A stretch of 64,000 nucleotides of DNA from Streptomyces uncialis (lineage in GTDB: Bacteria; Actinomycetota; Actinomycetes; Streptomycetales; Streptomycetaceae): positions 728,785 through 792,784 of the forward strand of contig NZ_LFBV01000003.1 of the NCBI RefSeq assembly GCF_001905345.1, in the 5' to 3' direction. A program made the position numbers and the translations under genes. Below the pieces are notes generated by a model. The model did not search any database. It was not told the DNA's origin and saw nothing but the letters and a program-made list of their open reading frames with translations. Below are positions 33,844 to 43,564 of the stretch, piece after piece. Position 1 is the stretch's first letter. Each line of letters starts with the position of its first letter.

Positions 33844-35391
33844 TCAGCCACTGTGCACGGAGATGTTCACGGCCTTGATCCGGGTGTACGCGTCGACCCC
33901 GGTACGGGAGAATCCGCTGGCCCGACGGGGTTCGCCCCGGCCGCCGTTCATATCGGGCGCGAAGTGGCAGTTGACGTTGACCTCGCCGCAGTCGAGGGTG
34001 TCCGCGAAGCGGAACGCGCGCTCCAGGTTCCCGGTGAACACCGTGCCGTTGAGCCCGTAGGCGGTGCCGTTGGCCAGTTCACCGGCCTCCCGCTCGGTAC
34101 GGAACGGCATCGCCGCGAGCACCGGGCCGAAGACCTCCTCCTGTTCCAGCTCGCAGCCGCGCCGTACCCCGCCGAGCACGGTCGGCGCGGCGTACGCCGG
34201 ACCCAGTCCCGGGGGCAGTTCCGGGGTGCCGACCAGGGTGGCGTCCCCGGCGCCGAGAGCGCGGCTCACATAGCCCCGTACCCGGTTCGCGTGCCGTTCG
34301 TGGATCAGCGGGCCGATGAACGTCTTCGGGTCGAGGGCGTCCCCCACCGGCAGCGTCGCCGCCGCCGCGGCGACCGAGCGCACCACGTCCTCGTACACCG
34401 ACTCCTCGACCAGCAGCCGGCTGCCCGCGACACAGACCTCGCCCATGTTGACGAACGCGGCCATCATCGCCCAGCCGACGGCCTGTTCCAGATCGGCGTC
34501 GGCGAACACCACGACCGGGGACTTGCCACCGAGTTCCAGATGGACGGGGGTGAGGTTGCGGGCGGCGGCGGCCATCACATGGCGGCCGGTCGCGGTGCCC
34601 CCGGTGAGGCTGATCAGATCGACCCGGGGGTCGGTGATCAGCTGTTCCCCGACGGTGGCGCCGGAGCCGAGGACGATGTTCAGCACCCCGGGCGGCAGAC
34701 CGGCGGCGGTGAGCAGACGGCCCAGCTCGACCAGGGTGATCACCGCGTCGGCCGGGGGCTTCGCCACGATCGAGCAGCCCGCGGCGAGCGCGGACGCGAT
34801 GCGCTGGCTGCCGGTCATCAGCGGCCCGTTCCACGGCAGCAGCTCGACGACGACCCCGGCGGGCTCCGGTTCACGGACGGTGAGGACACGCGGCCCGCCG
34901 CCGGGCAGCAGTTCCGGCGGGAAGGTCGCCCGGCGGACATCGCCGTGCGCGGTGCGGGCCACGGCCGCCGCGTAGGAGAAGGCGTTCGCGGCCTCGTAGA
35001 CGTCATTGGTGAGCGCGCCGGACACCGCCTTGCCGGTGTCCAGGGCCTCCAGCGCGGCGAACCGCGCGGCGTCCGCGCGGATCGCCGCCGCGGCGGCCTC
35101 CAGCACCTCCGCCTTGCGGGGGCCCGGCATCCGCCGCCACACCCCGGTGTCGAAGCTGGCGCGGGCCGCGCCGATCGCGGCGTCCACCTCCTCGGCGGTC
35201 GCGGCCAGATAGCGGGCGGGCCGCTCCCCGGTGGACGGGTCGGTGATCGGCAGGGGGGTGCCGCCGGTGGCCTCACGGCCCCCGATGAGCTGCGGATAGG
35301 GGTCCGTGCTGAGCCAGCCCGGACGGAGCCGGGGCTCGGCTCCGGGCTGCGGGCCGGTGCTGTGTTCCCCGGCGGACATCGCGGCGGACAT
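33844..35391 (-). CDS. NAD(P)+-dependent aldehyde dehydrogenase
   Basis: A 515-residue aldehyde dehydrogenase of typical length. The active-site glutamate lies in LELGGKSP and the catalytic cysteine in NMGEVCVAGSRL; the cofactor segment TGGTATGRHV is also clear. It should oxidise an aldehyde intermediate to an acid. Among three clustered starts, ATG 35391 is preferred because GAGAGGGAG ends eight bases upstream. It is divergent from the amidohydrolase gene. Confidence 0.9.
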   Translation of the reverse strand: MSAAMSAGEHSTGPQPGAEPRLRPGWLSTDPYPQLIGGREATGGTPLPITDPSTGERPARYLAATAEEVDAAIGAARASFDTGVWRRMPGPRKAEVLEAAAAAIRADAARFAALEALDTGKAVSGALTNDVYEAANAFSYAAAVARTAHGDVRRATFPPELLPGGGPRVLTVREPEPAGVVVELLPWNGPLMTGSQRIASALAAGCSIVAKPPADAVITLVELGRLLTAAGLPPGVLNIVLGSGATVGEQLITDPRVDLISLTGGTATGRHVMAAAARNLTPVHLELGGKSPVVVFADADLEQAVGWAMMAAFVNMGEVCVAGSRLLVEESVYEDVVRSVAAAAATLPVGDALDPKTFIGPLIHERHANRVRGYVSRALGAGDATLVGTPELPPGLGPAYAAPTVLGGVRRGCELEQEEVFGPVLAAMPFRTEREAGELANGTAYGLNGTVFTGNLERAFRFADTLDCGEVNVNCHFAPDMNGGRGEPRRASGFSRTGVDAYTRIKAVNISVHSG

Positions 35392-35554
35392 CGCGGTCAC
35401 TCCCTCTCGGCTGCCTGGCCGTGCGATACGAACGCAAGTCAGGCTGGTCGCAGCGGGGAGCCGCCGCATCGTGTTCCCGGCATGGACCGGGGGGCGTTGA
35501 TTGTGCTCCCGGCCACGATGTCCGGCGGCCCCCGGCGGCCTAGTGTCCGTGGCC

Positions 35555-36970
35555 ATGGTGAGCGAACAGGAGCCGCACGGCCCGCCCCCGGAGCGCCCCG
35601 ATCTGCTGGTGACGGGCGGCGACGTGGTGACGATGAACGCCCGCCGCGAGATCCTCGCGGGCGGCGCGGTCGCGGTGGCCGGGGAACGTGTCCTGGCGGT
35701 CGGCGCGACCTCCGCGCTGCGGGAGCGCTGGCCCGGCACCCCCGAGCTGTCCGCCGACGGCTGTGTCGTCACCCCCGGTCTGGTCAACGCCCACCAGCAC
35801 CACACGGGCGACCCGCTGGCCCGGGCCCGGATCCCCGACGATCTGCCGCCCGGCGCGTCGGTGGGGTCCTGGGCGATCCCCCTGCACCGCGCGCACACCG
35901 CCGCGGACGACGGACTGTCGGCGCTGCTGACCTGCGTGGAGAATCTGCGCAACGGGGTCACGACCGTGGTGGAGGCGGGCACGGTCGCCCATCCGCACCG
36001 GGTCGCGGACGCCCTGCGCACCGCCGGGATACGCGGCACGGTCGGCACCTGGGGCTGGGACGTGCCGGGGGCGCCGTTCGCCGCCCCCGCGCCGCGGGTG
36101 CTGGACCGGCTGCGCGCACTGGTGGAGACGTATCCGGCGGGCGGCCGGGTCGAGGGCTGGGTCACGCTCGTCGGGCACGGGCTGGCCAGTGACGAACTGC
36201 TCGCCGGGGCGGCCGACCTCGCACGCGCCACGGGTGCCCCGATGACCATGCATATGTCGCCGTCGGCGGCCGACCCCGCGCACTATCTGGAGCTGACCGG
36301 CCGCCGGCCGGTGCTGCACCTCGCCGACCTCGGGGTACTGGGCCCGCATCTGCTGCTCGCCCACGCGGTGTGGCTCGACGACGCGGAGGTCGACGCGCTC
36401 CTGACCAGTTCCACGGCCGTCGCGTACTGCCCCTGGGCGTATCTGCGGCTCGGGCAGGGGGTGACCCGCGCCGGGCGGCACGCGGAGCTGTTCGAGCGGG
36501 GCGGACGGCTCGCGCTCGGCACCGACGCGCAGAACGCGGGCGACTCCTCCGACATCCTGAAGGCCGCCGCGCTCGCCGCCGGACTCGCGAAGGACATGCG
36601 CGCCGACCCCACCCGGTTCGGCGCCGCCGAGGCCCTGGAGCTGGCGACGATCCGGGGCGCCGAGGCGATCGGGATGGCCGACCGGATCGGTTCGCTGGAA
36701 CCCGGCAAGTACGCGGACCTCGTCGTCCACACGACGGCGGGACCCGAGTGGACACCGCGCGGGGACATCGCCCATCAGCTCGTGTGGTCCGCCGACGGCC
36801 GCTCCGTACGGGACGTCCTCGTCGGCGGCCGGGTCGTGGTCCGCGACCACCGCTGCGTCACCGTCGACGAGACGGAACTGCGGGCCGACGCGGCGCGCGC
36901 GGCGGCGGACCTGCTGCACCGTTCGGGCGTCCCGGTCCGGTCCCGATGGCCCGTGATCGCGGCCCACTGA
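35555..36970 (+). CDS. Amidohydrolase of the SsnA/chlorohydrolase (deaminase) family
   Basis: A 471-residue metal-dependent hydrolase. Metal ligands appear in NAHQHH, MHMSPS, the LAHAVWLDD histidine and the late GTDAQN aspartate, the order found in the ATZ/TRZ deaminase group. Family members deaminate guanine, methylthioadenosine or triazines, so a nitrogen heterocycle is a plausible substrate. ATG 35555 is chosen; its ribosome site is weak. It is followed 65 bp later by the dehydrogenase and kinase genes in one operon. Confidence 0.88.
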   Translation: MVSEQEPHGPPPERPDLLVTGGDVVTMNARREILAGGAVAVAGERVLAVGATSALRERWPGTPELSADGCVVTPGLVNAHQHHTGDPLARARIPDDLPPGASVGSWAIPLHRAHTAADDGLSALLTCVENLRNGVTTVVEAGTVAHPHRVADALRTAGIRGTVGTWGWDVPGAPFAAPAPRVLDRLRALVETYPAGGRVEGWVTLVGHGLASDELLAGAADLARATGAPMTMHMSPSAADPAHYLELTGRRPVLHLADLGVLGPHLLLAHAVWLDDAEVDALLTSSTAVAYCPWAYLRLGQGVTRAGRHAELFERGGRLALGTDAQNAGDSSDILKAAALAAGLAKDMRADPTRFGAAEALELATIRGAEAIGMADRIGSLEPGKYADLVVHTTAGPEWTPRGDIAHQLVWSADGRSVRDVLVGGRVVVRDHRCVTVDETELRADAARAAADLLHRSGVPVRSRWPVIAAH

Positions 36971-37035
36971 AGCGTTCCCCACCCCACCTCTTCCGTTCCG
37001 TCCTCTCGCATCCCCTAGCACCGGGAGTCGTTCTC

Positions 37036-38055
37036 ATGAAGATCGCCGTCATCACCGCCGCCGAACAGGTCTCGCTGCGGGAGGAGCCCGATCCGGTCGC
37101 GGGAGCACGGGACGTGCTCGTACGGATCGGGGCCTGCGGTCTGTGCACCATGGAGCGCAGGCTCTATCTGGGCACCAAGCCGGTCTATCCGGTCGCCGCC
37201 GGGCACGAGGTCGCGGGCGAGGTCGTCGCCGTCGGCGCGGAGGCCGAGGGGCTGCCCGGCTCGCCCCGGGTCGGTGACACGGTCACCCTCGATCTGCTGA
37301 CCCGCTGCGGGACGTGTGTCTCGTGCCGCCGGGGGCGCAGCGCCCTGTGCAAGCGCCCGCAGGGCGGCGCGCTGTCGGACGGCACCGTCTCGATGGGCGC
37401 GGGCCTCGCGGAGCTGGTCCGGGTGCCCGCCGCGCAGGCGTTCGGGACGGGTGCGGCGCCGGTGCGCCACGCGGTCATGGGCGAACCCCTCGCGTGTGTC
37501 ACGCACTCGGCCCGGCTCGGCGGGCTGCGGGCCGGGGACCGGGTGGCCGTCGTCGGCGCGGGTTTCATGGGGCGGCTGCATCTGGCGCTGGCGAAGCTGC
37601 GGGGCGCGGCGTCCGTGGGGCTGATCGACATCAGCGAGGACCGGCTGACGGAGGCGCGTGACGCCGGGGCCGACTGGACGAGCACCCCGGACGCGGCGGT
37701 GGCGACGGGCGGCAAGCAGGATCTGGTGTTCGTGACGGCGGGTGCGCCGGACGCGCTGGAGACGGCGCTCGCGCTGTGCGACGACGGGGGCACGGTGGTG
37801 CTGTTCGGCGCGTTCCCGAAGGAACTCGTCGCGGGGGTGGGCCCCGACGCGATCCACCACCATGAGCTGACCGTCCTCGGGGTGTTCAGCCATGAGCCCG
37901 AGGACTGGACCGAGGCGGCGGCCCTGATCGCCTCCGGGCGGCTCGCCGCCGACCTCGACGCGCTGGTCACCGCCGAGTTCCCGCTGGCGGAGGCGGACGC
38001 GGCGCTCCGGCTCGCCGCGAAGAGCCCGGTCTACCGTGTCCTCGTGGGCGGCTGA
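37036..38055 (+). CDS. Zinc-dependent alcohol/polyol dehydrogenase
   Basis: A 339-residue medium-chain dehydrogenase. The catalytic-zinc cysteine is in GACGLCTME, GHEVAGEV follows, and the structural-zinc cysteines are in CGTCVSCRRGRSALC. The Rossmann motif is GAGFMG. Overall it resembles threonine/sorbitol dehydrogenase-type enzymes. ATG 37036 follows GGGAG. It stops two bases before the kinase GTG. Confidence 0.9.
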   Translation: MKIAVITAAEQVSLREEPDPVAGARDVLVRIGACGLCTMERRLYLGTKPVYPVAAGHEVAGEVVAVGAEAEGLPGSPRVGDTVTLDLLTRCGTCVSCRRGRSALCKRPQGGALSDGTVSMGAGLAELVRVPAAQAFGTGAAPVRHAVMGEPLACVTHSARLGGLRAGDRVAVVGAGFMGRLHLALAKLRGAASVGLIDISEDRLTEARDAGADWTSTPDAAVATGGKQDLVFVTAGAPDALETALALCDDGGTVVLFGAFPKELVAGVGPDAIHHHELTVLGVFSHEPEDWTEAAALIASGRLAADLDALVTAEFPLAEADAALRLAAKSPVYRVLVGG

Positions 38056-38057
38056 GC

Positions 38058-39407
38058 GTGCCGCCCGTGTCCGCCCGGGTCGTCGTCGGGGTCGACCTGG
38101 GGAGCAACTCCGCCCGTGCGCTGGCCCTGGACCCCGGGGGGAACAGCCTCGGCAGCGCCACCGCGCCCTATCCGGGTGCCGCGGACTGGACCGCGGGATG
38201 CGCCGATCCGGCGGGCTGGCTGGCCGGTGCGGTCGAGTCGGTGCGCCGGCTGGCCGCGCGACTGCCCGCGGCGGCCCGTCCGGTGGCGCTCGCCTTCGGC
38301 GGGCAGAGCCCGACGACGGTCGCGGTGTCCGACGGCGGTTCCCCGGTCACCGCCCTGACCTGCCGTCATCCAGCGGGGGCGCAGGGGTCCCCGGTCGCCC
38401 AGCACCAGGCGCAGCGGACGGTGCTGCGCGCGGACGACCCGGACGGCACACCGTGGCAGCTGTACGACTGGGTCGGAGCCCGGCTCGGGGCGGACCGGTA
38501 CCAGTCGCGCTGGACCGGTGATCCGCTGCTGGACGGTTACGGGCCCGTCGCCCGGACCGGCACGGTGACCGGGACGACCACCGGCACCGAGGGCATGGCG
38601 CCCGGGATTCCGCTGGTGGCGGCGGCGCAGGACGCGTATCTGGCGTTCTGGGCGGGGGGACTGGACCGGCCGGGCCGGGCAATGGACCCGGGCGGCCGGA
38701 CCGGCGGCCTCGCGGTGGCGGTCGCCGCGGGTTCACCGGCCGCCGACCACTACGCGCTGCCGAGCGCGGTGCCGGGCCTCGACATCGTCGGCGGGCCGGT
38801 CGCCGCGCACGGACTGATGCTGGAGTGGCTGAGCTCCCTGACCGGCCGGGCCGTGCCGGATCTGCTGCGGCTGGCCGCGCGGGTGCCGCCGGGCGCGGGG
38901 GGCGTCACGGTGATCCCGTATCTGGAGGGTGAGCGGGCGCCGCGCTGGAACCGCGCGCTGCGCAGCGAGATCCACGGGCTGTCGTCGGCGGCGGGTCCGG
39001 GGGAGCTCACCCGGGCGGCGCTGGAGGGCGCCGCGTACGGGCTGGCGCACATCGCGCTGGGGCTGGCCGCGCACGGGGCGCCCATCGACACGCTGGTGTG
39101 CGCGGGGTCCCCGGCGCGCAGTCGGCTGTGGTGCGGGGTGAAGGCCGCGGTCCTCGGGGTGCCGGTGGAGGTGCCGGAGCCGGTGGACGTGGCGGCGTTC
39201 GGGGCGGCGCTCGCCGCGGGCGCCGGGGCGGGCTGGTGGCCCGTGCCCGGCGCCGGGGCGGGCGGGGACTGGCCGCGTCCGCCGATGACCGTGATCGATC
39301 CGGAGCCGGACCCGGTGTACGCGGAGGGGCTGCGGCTCTTCCTGGCGCTCGGGGACGCGGAGGTGGCGCGTCTGTCGGCTCCGGTGAACACCTCCACCGC
39401 CGCGTGA
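38058..39407 (+). CDS. FGGY-family carbohydrate kinase
   Basis: A 449-residue sugar/polyol kinase fold. The N-terminal phosphate-binding strand VGVDLGSNSARALALD and the C-terminal ATP-binding region LVCAGSPARSRLWCGVKAAVLGVPV are typical of FGGY kinases; the middle region is shortened relative to xylulokinase. The substrate could be a sugar, polyol or an autoinducer-2-like compound. The GTG start is two bases after the dehydrogenase stop. The pairing with a DhnA-type aldolase further on recalls phosphorylate-then-cleave pathways. Confidence 0.83.
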   Translation: MPPVSARVVVGVDLGSNSARALALDPGGNSLGSATAPYPGAADWTAGCADPAGWLAGAVESVRRLAARLPAAARPVALAFGGQSPTTVAVSDGGSPVTALTCRHPAGAQGSPVAQHQAQRTVLRADDPDGTPWQLYDWVGARLGADRYQSRWTGDPLLDGYGPVARTGTVTGTTTGTEGMAPGIPLVAAAQDAYLAFWAGGLDRPGRAMDPGGRTGGLAVAVAAGSPAADHYALPSAVPGLDIVGGPVAAHGLMLEWLSSLTGRAVPDLLRLAARVPPGAGGVTVIPYLEGERAPRWNRALRSEIHGLSSAAGPGELTRAALEGAAYGLAHIALGLAAHGAPIDTLVCAGSPARSRLWCGVKAAVLGVPVEVPEPVDVAAFGAALAAGAGAGWWPVPGAGAGGDWPRPPMTVIDPEPDPVYAEGLRLFLALGDAEVARLSAPVNTSTAA

Positions 39408-39460
39408 AGGGCCCGCCGCCCGGTGGCCCCTGTCCGTCCCGCCCGGAGAACGGAGTCCCG

Positions 39461-39853
39461 ATGCCCAATCCCGTGATCTTCATGGATCTGCCGACGCCCG
39501 ATGTGGAGGCCACCTCGCGCTTCTACGCCGAGCTGTTCGGCTGGACCTTCAACCGCCGCCCCGCCGGGGAGTTCCACGAGGTGCTGCCCGGGGTGAAGCC
39601 GAATCTCGGCATCCACCGGGAGGACCGTCCGGTCACCGGTCCGGTGCCCCGGATCTATGTGATGGTCGACGAGCCGCCGGCCTGTCTGGAGAAGGCCGTC
39701 GCCGGTGGCGCCACGGTGCTCTGGGAGGAGAAGCCGTGGGCGGAGTTCGAGGCCCGCTGCGCGGCGTTCCGTGACCCGTGGGGCAACGAGGTCGTCCTGT
39801 GGCGTGACAAGGGGACGTACTTCAGGAGCGGTCACGCGCCGCGGACCGGGTGA
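39461..39853 (+). CDS. VOC superfamily protein (tandem pair, first)
   Basis: A 130-residue VOC protein: IFMDLPTPDVEATSRFYAELFGWTF opens the fold and DPWGNEVVLWRD closes it. It is the same length as the next VOC protein, and the two share the DLPxxDVEA, FYxELFGWT and DPWGN phrases, so they are probably duplicates that form a heterodimer or act on related compounds. GGAG lies upstream. Confidence 0.82.
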   Translation: MPNPVIFMDLPTPDVEATSRFYAELFGWTFNRRPAGEFHEVLPGVKPNLGIHREDRPVTGPVPRIYVMVDEPPACLEKAVAGGATVLWEEKPWAEFEARCAAFRDPWGNEVVLWRDKGTYFRSGHAPRTG

Positions 39854-39921
39854 CCGCCGCCGGGCACCGGACGCGGTCGGCAGAGCAACCGAAACGATCC
39901 CAGGAACCGAGGAACCACCCC

Positions 39922-40314
39922 ATGGCCAACACCCTTGTCTTCGTCGACCTCCCCAGCACCGATGTCGAGGCGTCCACGGCGTTCTACCGTGAGCTGTTCG
40001 GCTGGACGATCAACCCGCGCCCCCAGGGCGTCTTCCATCAGGTGGTCCCGGGCGAGGGGCTGCACCTGGGGCTGTTCAGCGAGACGGAGCAGCACCCGGA
40101 CCCGGCGCCGCTGCCCGCGCAGCCCCGCTCCGGTCTGCACACCCGGGTGTACATCCTGGTGGACGGTCCGCCCGGCGACTACCTCAACAAGGCGGTCCTG
40201 CTGGGCGCGACGGCCCTGTGGGAGCAGACCTACTGGGAGGAGTTCAACGGCCGGCACGCCTCGTTCCTCGACCCGTGGGGCAACCAGATCGTGGTGTGGC
40301 GGGCGAACTCCTGA
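39922..40314 (+). CDS. VOC superfamily protein (tandem pair, second)
   Basis: A 130-residue VOC protein opening with LVFVDLPSTDVEASTAFYRELFGWTI and ending DPWGNQIVVWRANS. It is clearly related to the preceding gene. Its first strand has Asp where many VOC enzymes have a metal His, so a non-metal function is possible. It is the last gene before a strong terminator. Confidence 0.82.
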   Translation: MANTLVFVDLPSTDVEASTAFYRELFGWTINPRPQGVFHQVVPGEGLHLGLFSETEQHPDPAPLPAQPRSGLHTRVYILVDGPPGDYLNKAVLLGATALWEQTYWEEFNGRHASFLDPWGNQIVVWRANS

Positions 40315-40356
40315 CGCCCGCGACTGCCGGGCCGGGACCTCGCGGGGGACCGTCCG

Positions 40357-40390
40357 GGCCGGGACCCCGCGTACGACCGGGGTCCCGGCC
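40357..40390. terminator. Strong bidirectional terminator hairpin
   Basis: A perfect 13-bp inverted repeat (GGCCGGGACCCCG / CGGGGTCCCGGCC) with an 8-base loop lies between the convergent VOC (plus) and aldo/keto reductase (minus) genes. The 236-bp gap holds nothing else recognisable. Confidence 0.75.
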
Positions 40391-40550
40391 GGAGCCGGGT
40401 GTCCGACCGGGGTCAGGAGGTCGGCCGACGCATGATGCGCGGGGCCGTCCGGCGGGGGCCGAGGCGGCTCGTCCGCTGCCCGGCCGCGGCCGTGTCCTCG
40501 GGCCCGGCCGCCCGGGAGGGGGGCGGCCCGGCCCGGTCGCGTGGCGGCGG

Positions 40551-41636
40551 TCAGGCACCGCCCCCGGGCAGCGCGCCTTCGGGCAGCGCGCCTTCGGGCA
40601 GCGCGTGGGCGCGGCGCCGCAGTGCGGCGTCCGTCAGCGCCGGGGACGTCTGGTCGGCGTCCCCGGGGTTGAGGTCGGTACCCGGGGCGACCAGCTGGTC
40701 GAGCCGGTCCATCACGTCCGGGGCGAGCCGTACCGACGCCGCCGAGAGCTGAGCCGCCAGCTGCTCCTCGGTGCGGGGTCCGACGATCGCGGACCCCACC
40801 GCGGGATGGGCGAGCACGAAGCCGAGCGCCAGCTCGATCATGGTGTGCCCGGACTCCTCGGCGAGCCGGGCGATCTCCTCGACCACCGCGAGCTTGCGGG
40901 CGCGCACACCCCGCTGCCCGTGGTCGAAGTGCCCGGCGTTGCGCACCGCCCGGGAGTCGGCGGGGGCCGGGACCCCGGCGCGGTACTTCCCCGTGAGCCA
41001 TCCGCCGTTCAGGGGGCTGTACACCAGCACGCCCATCCCGTGCCGCCCGCACGCGGGCAGGGCCGCCGCCTCCGCGTGCCGGGCGAGGACGGAGTACCCG
41101 AGCTGCTCGGTGCCGAAGGGTTCCAGACCGTGGCGTTCCGCGGTCCACCGGGCCTCCACGATGCGGTCCGCCGGGGTGGCCGAGGCGCCGATCGCGAGGA
41201 TCTTGCCCTGGCGCACCAGATCGCCGAGGGCGCCGAGTGTCTCGTCGAGCGCGGTCCCGAAGTCGGGCCGGTGCAGCTGGTAGAGATCGATCCGGTCGGT
41301 GCCGAGCCTGCGGAGGCTGTCCTCGACCGCCCGGGCGATCCACCGGCGGGACGCGCCACCGGTGCGCGGGTCGTCGGGGTCCGTGCGCTCACCGAACTTC
41401 GTGGCGAGGACGACCTCGTCACGGCGGCCCTTCAGCGCGCGGCCGACGATCTCCTCGCTCTCGCCGAAGGCGTACACATCGGCGGTGTCGATGAAGCCGA
41501 TGCCCGCGTCCAGCGCGGTACGCACCATCCGGGTGCAGGCGTCGTGGTCCGGGTTTCCCCAGGCGCCGAACATCATCGTGCCCAGACAGAGGCGGCTGAC
41601 CCGCAGTCCTGTACCGCCGAGGTTCACAGAATCCAT
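40551..41636 (-). CDS. Aldo/keto reductase
   Basis: A 361-residue aldo/keto reductase. The tetrad is visible: Asp and Tyr in FIDTADVYAFGESE, Lys in VLATKFGE and His in LYQLHRPDF; NADPH-site parts follow near GSAIVGPRTEEQL. It is longer than usual owing to a C-terminal tail with ALPEGALPEG encoded by a 15-bp DNA repeat at about 40564-40608. ATG 41636 lacks a strong ribosome site. It is divergent from the Rieske oxygenase gene with about 180 bp between them. Confidence 0.9.
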   Translation of the reverse strand: MDSVNLGGTGLRVSRLCLGTMMFGAWGNPDHDACTRMVRTALDAGIGFIDTADVYAFGESEEIVGRALKGRRDEVVLATKFGERTDPDDPRTGGASRRWIARAVEDSLRRLGTDRIDLYQLHRPDFGTALDETLGALGDLVRQGKILAIGASATPADRIVEARWTAERHGLEPFGTEQLGYSVLARHAEAAALPACGRHGMGVLVYSPLNGGWLTGKYRAGVPAPADSRAVRNAGHFDHGQRGVRARKLAVVEEIARLAEESGHTMIELALGFVLAHPAVGSAIVGPRTEEQLAAQLSAASVRLAPDVMDRLDQLVAPGTDLNPGDADQTSPALTDAALRRRAHALPEGALPEGALPGGGA

Positions 41637-41816
41637 GTCCCGAGCCTGACAGCTCGCCCCGCGCGTACCGATGTGGCCGGGGAGCAGCAAGGGCGGCCCA
41701 GGTTCGTGCCTGAAGCACATACCGGGGCGGTGGGCCGCGGACCTACCTTCGAGCTCATCACAAGCATCAAGAGCACGCAGTCGGTGCAAGCAAGTCAAGT
41801 GTTTGGGGAGGAAGCC

Positions 41817-43013
41817 GTGCTGGACCGGATGACCGCTTCGGAACTCGCCCTGGACGAGCAGGTGGCCGCGGGCCGGGCCGCCGGGCCGGCGCGGGAGAGC
41901 GACGGACTCGTCGAGTCACCCCTGCCGAGCGACATGCTCCAGCCGTGGGAGGTGTGGAGCCAGGAACTGTTCGACCTGGAGATGATCCGGGTGTTCGGCC
42001 GGTCCTGGGTGTGGCTCGGGGACACCGAGGACCTGGTGAAGCCGGGCGACTTCATCACCGGGCGGATCGGCACCCAGTCGGTGCTGGTGGTGAAGCAGCG
42101 GGACGGCTCGGTCAAGGGCTTCCTGAACAACTGCCGGCACCGCGCCTCCGGGGTGGCCTTCGAACCGGCCGGGAACTGCGGCAAGGCGTTCGCGTGCCCC
42201 TACCACGCCTGGACGTACGGCCTGGACGGAAAGCTGCTGTCGATCCCGGACCGGGAGCGGATGTACGGCCCGGACTTCCCGATGAACCGGTACGGGCTGG
42301 TGCCGATCCGGGTGCACATCGCCTTCGGGAAGCTGGTGTTCGCCTGTCTGTCGCGCAAGGCGCCCTCCTTCGAGGAGTGGATCGCGCCGCTGCTGCCGCG
42401 CTACGAGGCGTACCGGATCGACGGGTACCACCGCTACCACCGCGAGCTGAACGACGAGTACCCGATGAACTGGAAGGTGTTCGTCGAGAACTCGAACGAC
42501 GACTACCACGTGCGGTTCGTGCACCGGCGGCTGAACAAGGTGCGCAAGCAGATGGACACCATCGTCCGCTTCCAGGGCCGGACGACCAGCGGCTACAAAC
42601 CGCACAGCGACAACTTCGATCTGTCGCTGGGCCGCACCGACCTGAACGAGGAGGATCTGCGCGGCAGTTACGCGGAGTTCGTCTATCCGAACCTGACGCC
42701 GCTGCCGTACGCCTCGCAGCTGATCATGGTGCGGGTGGACCCGATCGCCCCGGACCGGAGCCGGCTGGTGTCGCGGATCTACGGGCTGACCGAGGACATC
42801 GGGCTCCAGGAGCGGGAGCTGGTCAATCTGGAGCTGACCAACAAGGAGGACACCGACATGGTGACCGTCCTGATGGAGAACCTCCGCTCACCGTTCTACC
42901 GGGTCGGCCCGCCGAGCACCTGGGAGGGCCGGGCCCGGCACATGATGCGTCAGATCCGCGAGGACGTGGCGACCCCGCTGGCGCCGGACGAGTTCGAGGG
43001 ACCCGTCGGCTGA
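41817..43013 (+). CDS. Rieske non-haem iron oxygenase, large subunit
   Basis: A 398-residue ring-hydroxylating oxygenase alpha subunit. The Rieske [2Fe-2S] ligands are Cys106, His108, Cys127 and His130 (CRH ... CPYH), and the mononuclear iron site lies in ENSNDDYHVRFVH. It would hydroxylate or demethylate an organic substrate using O2 and electrons. No beta subunit or dedicated reductase is adjacent; a ferredoxin lies 5.3 kb downstream. The GTG at 41817 follows GGGGAGG. It heads the operon with VOC, SnoaL-like and aldolase genes. Confidence 0.92.
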   Translation: MLDRMTASELALDEQVAAGRAAGPARESDGLVESPLPSDMLQPWEVWSQELFDLEMIRVFGRSWVWLGDTEDLVKPGDFITGRIGTQSVLVVKQRDGSVKGFLNNCRHRASGVAFEPAGNCGKAFACPYHAWTYGLDGKLLSIPDRERMYGPDFPMNRYGLVPIRVHIAFGKLVFACLSRKAPSFEEWIAPLLPRYEAYRIDGYHRYHRELNDEYPMNWKVFVENSNDDYHVRFVHRRLNKVRKQMDTIVRFQGRTTSGYKPHSDNFDLSLGRTDLNEEDLRGSYAEFVYPNLTPLPYASQLIMVRVDPIAPDRSRLVSRIYGLTEDIGLQERELVNLELTNKEDTDMVTVLMENLRSPFYRVGPPSTWEGRARHMMRQIREDVATPLAPDEFEGPVG

Positions 43014-43081
43014 GGGGACGGGCAGCGGCGGCCGGTACGGCCGCGAGCGGGGCCGCCGAGGAACGAGAGACAAGAGGAGTG

Positions 43082-43564
43082 GTGACCGTGGCCGACACGG
43101 AACCGGGCAGGAAGCTCACCGAGGCCCGCTGGACCCATATCGCGCTTCCGACGAGCGATCTGGAGGCGGCGGTCGAGTTCTACACGTCCTTCACCCCGCT
43201 GGTGGTGGTGGCCCGGCACCAGGACAAGGACGGCGCCAACGCGTGGCTGTCCAACCAGGGCCAGGTCGAGACGCCGTTCGTGCTGGTGCTCGTCGGGTTC
43301 GACAAGGACAAGGGCAGGAAGCAGCCGCAGCTCAGCCCGTTCGCGCACCTCGGGATGGAGGTGCCGAACCGCTCGGACGTGGACGACACCGCGGCGCGGG
43401 CCCGGGAGGCCGGCTGTCTGCACTGGGAGCCGATGGAGCTGCCGCCGCCGGTCGGTTACATCTGCGCGCTGAACGACCCGGACGGCAATGTCGTCGAGAT
43501 CTCCCACAATCAGCGGGTGTTCGAGGAGGTCCGCACCCTCTGGGGCTCCGGCGGGGACCGGTGA
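43082..43564 (+). CDS. VOC superfamily protein
   Basis: A 160-residue VOC protein. WTHIALPTSDLEAAVEFYTSFT with an N-terminal His, AHLGMEVPN with a second His and DPDGNVVEISH with a Glu suggest an intact metal site. GTG 43082 is preferred, with GAGG upstream; GTG 43079 and 43088 are also in frame. Its stop overlaps the next start (GTGA). Its place after the Rieske gene hints at conversion of the oxygenated product. Confidence 0.85.
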   Translation: MTVADTEPGRKLTEARWTHIALPTSDLEAAVEFYTSFTPLVVVARHQDKDGANAWLSNQGQVETPFVLVLVGFDKDKGRKQPQLSPFAHLGMEVPNRSDVDDTAARAREAGCLHWEPMELPPPVGYICALNDPDGNVVEISHNQRVFEEVRTLWGSGGDR

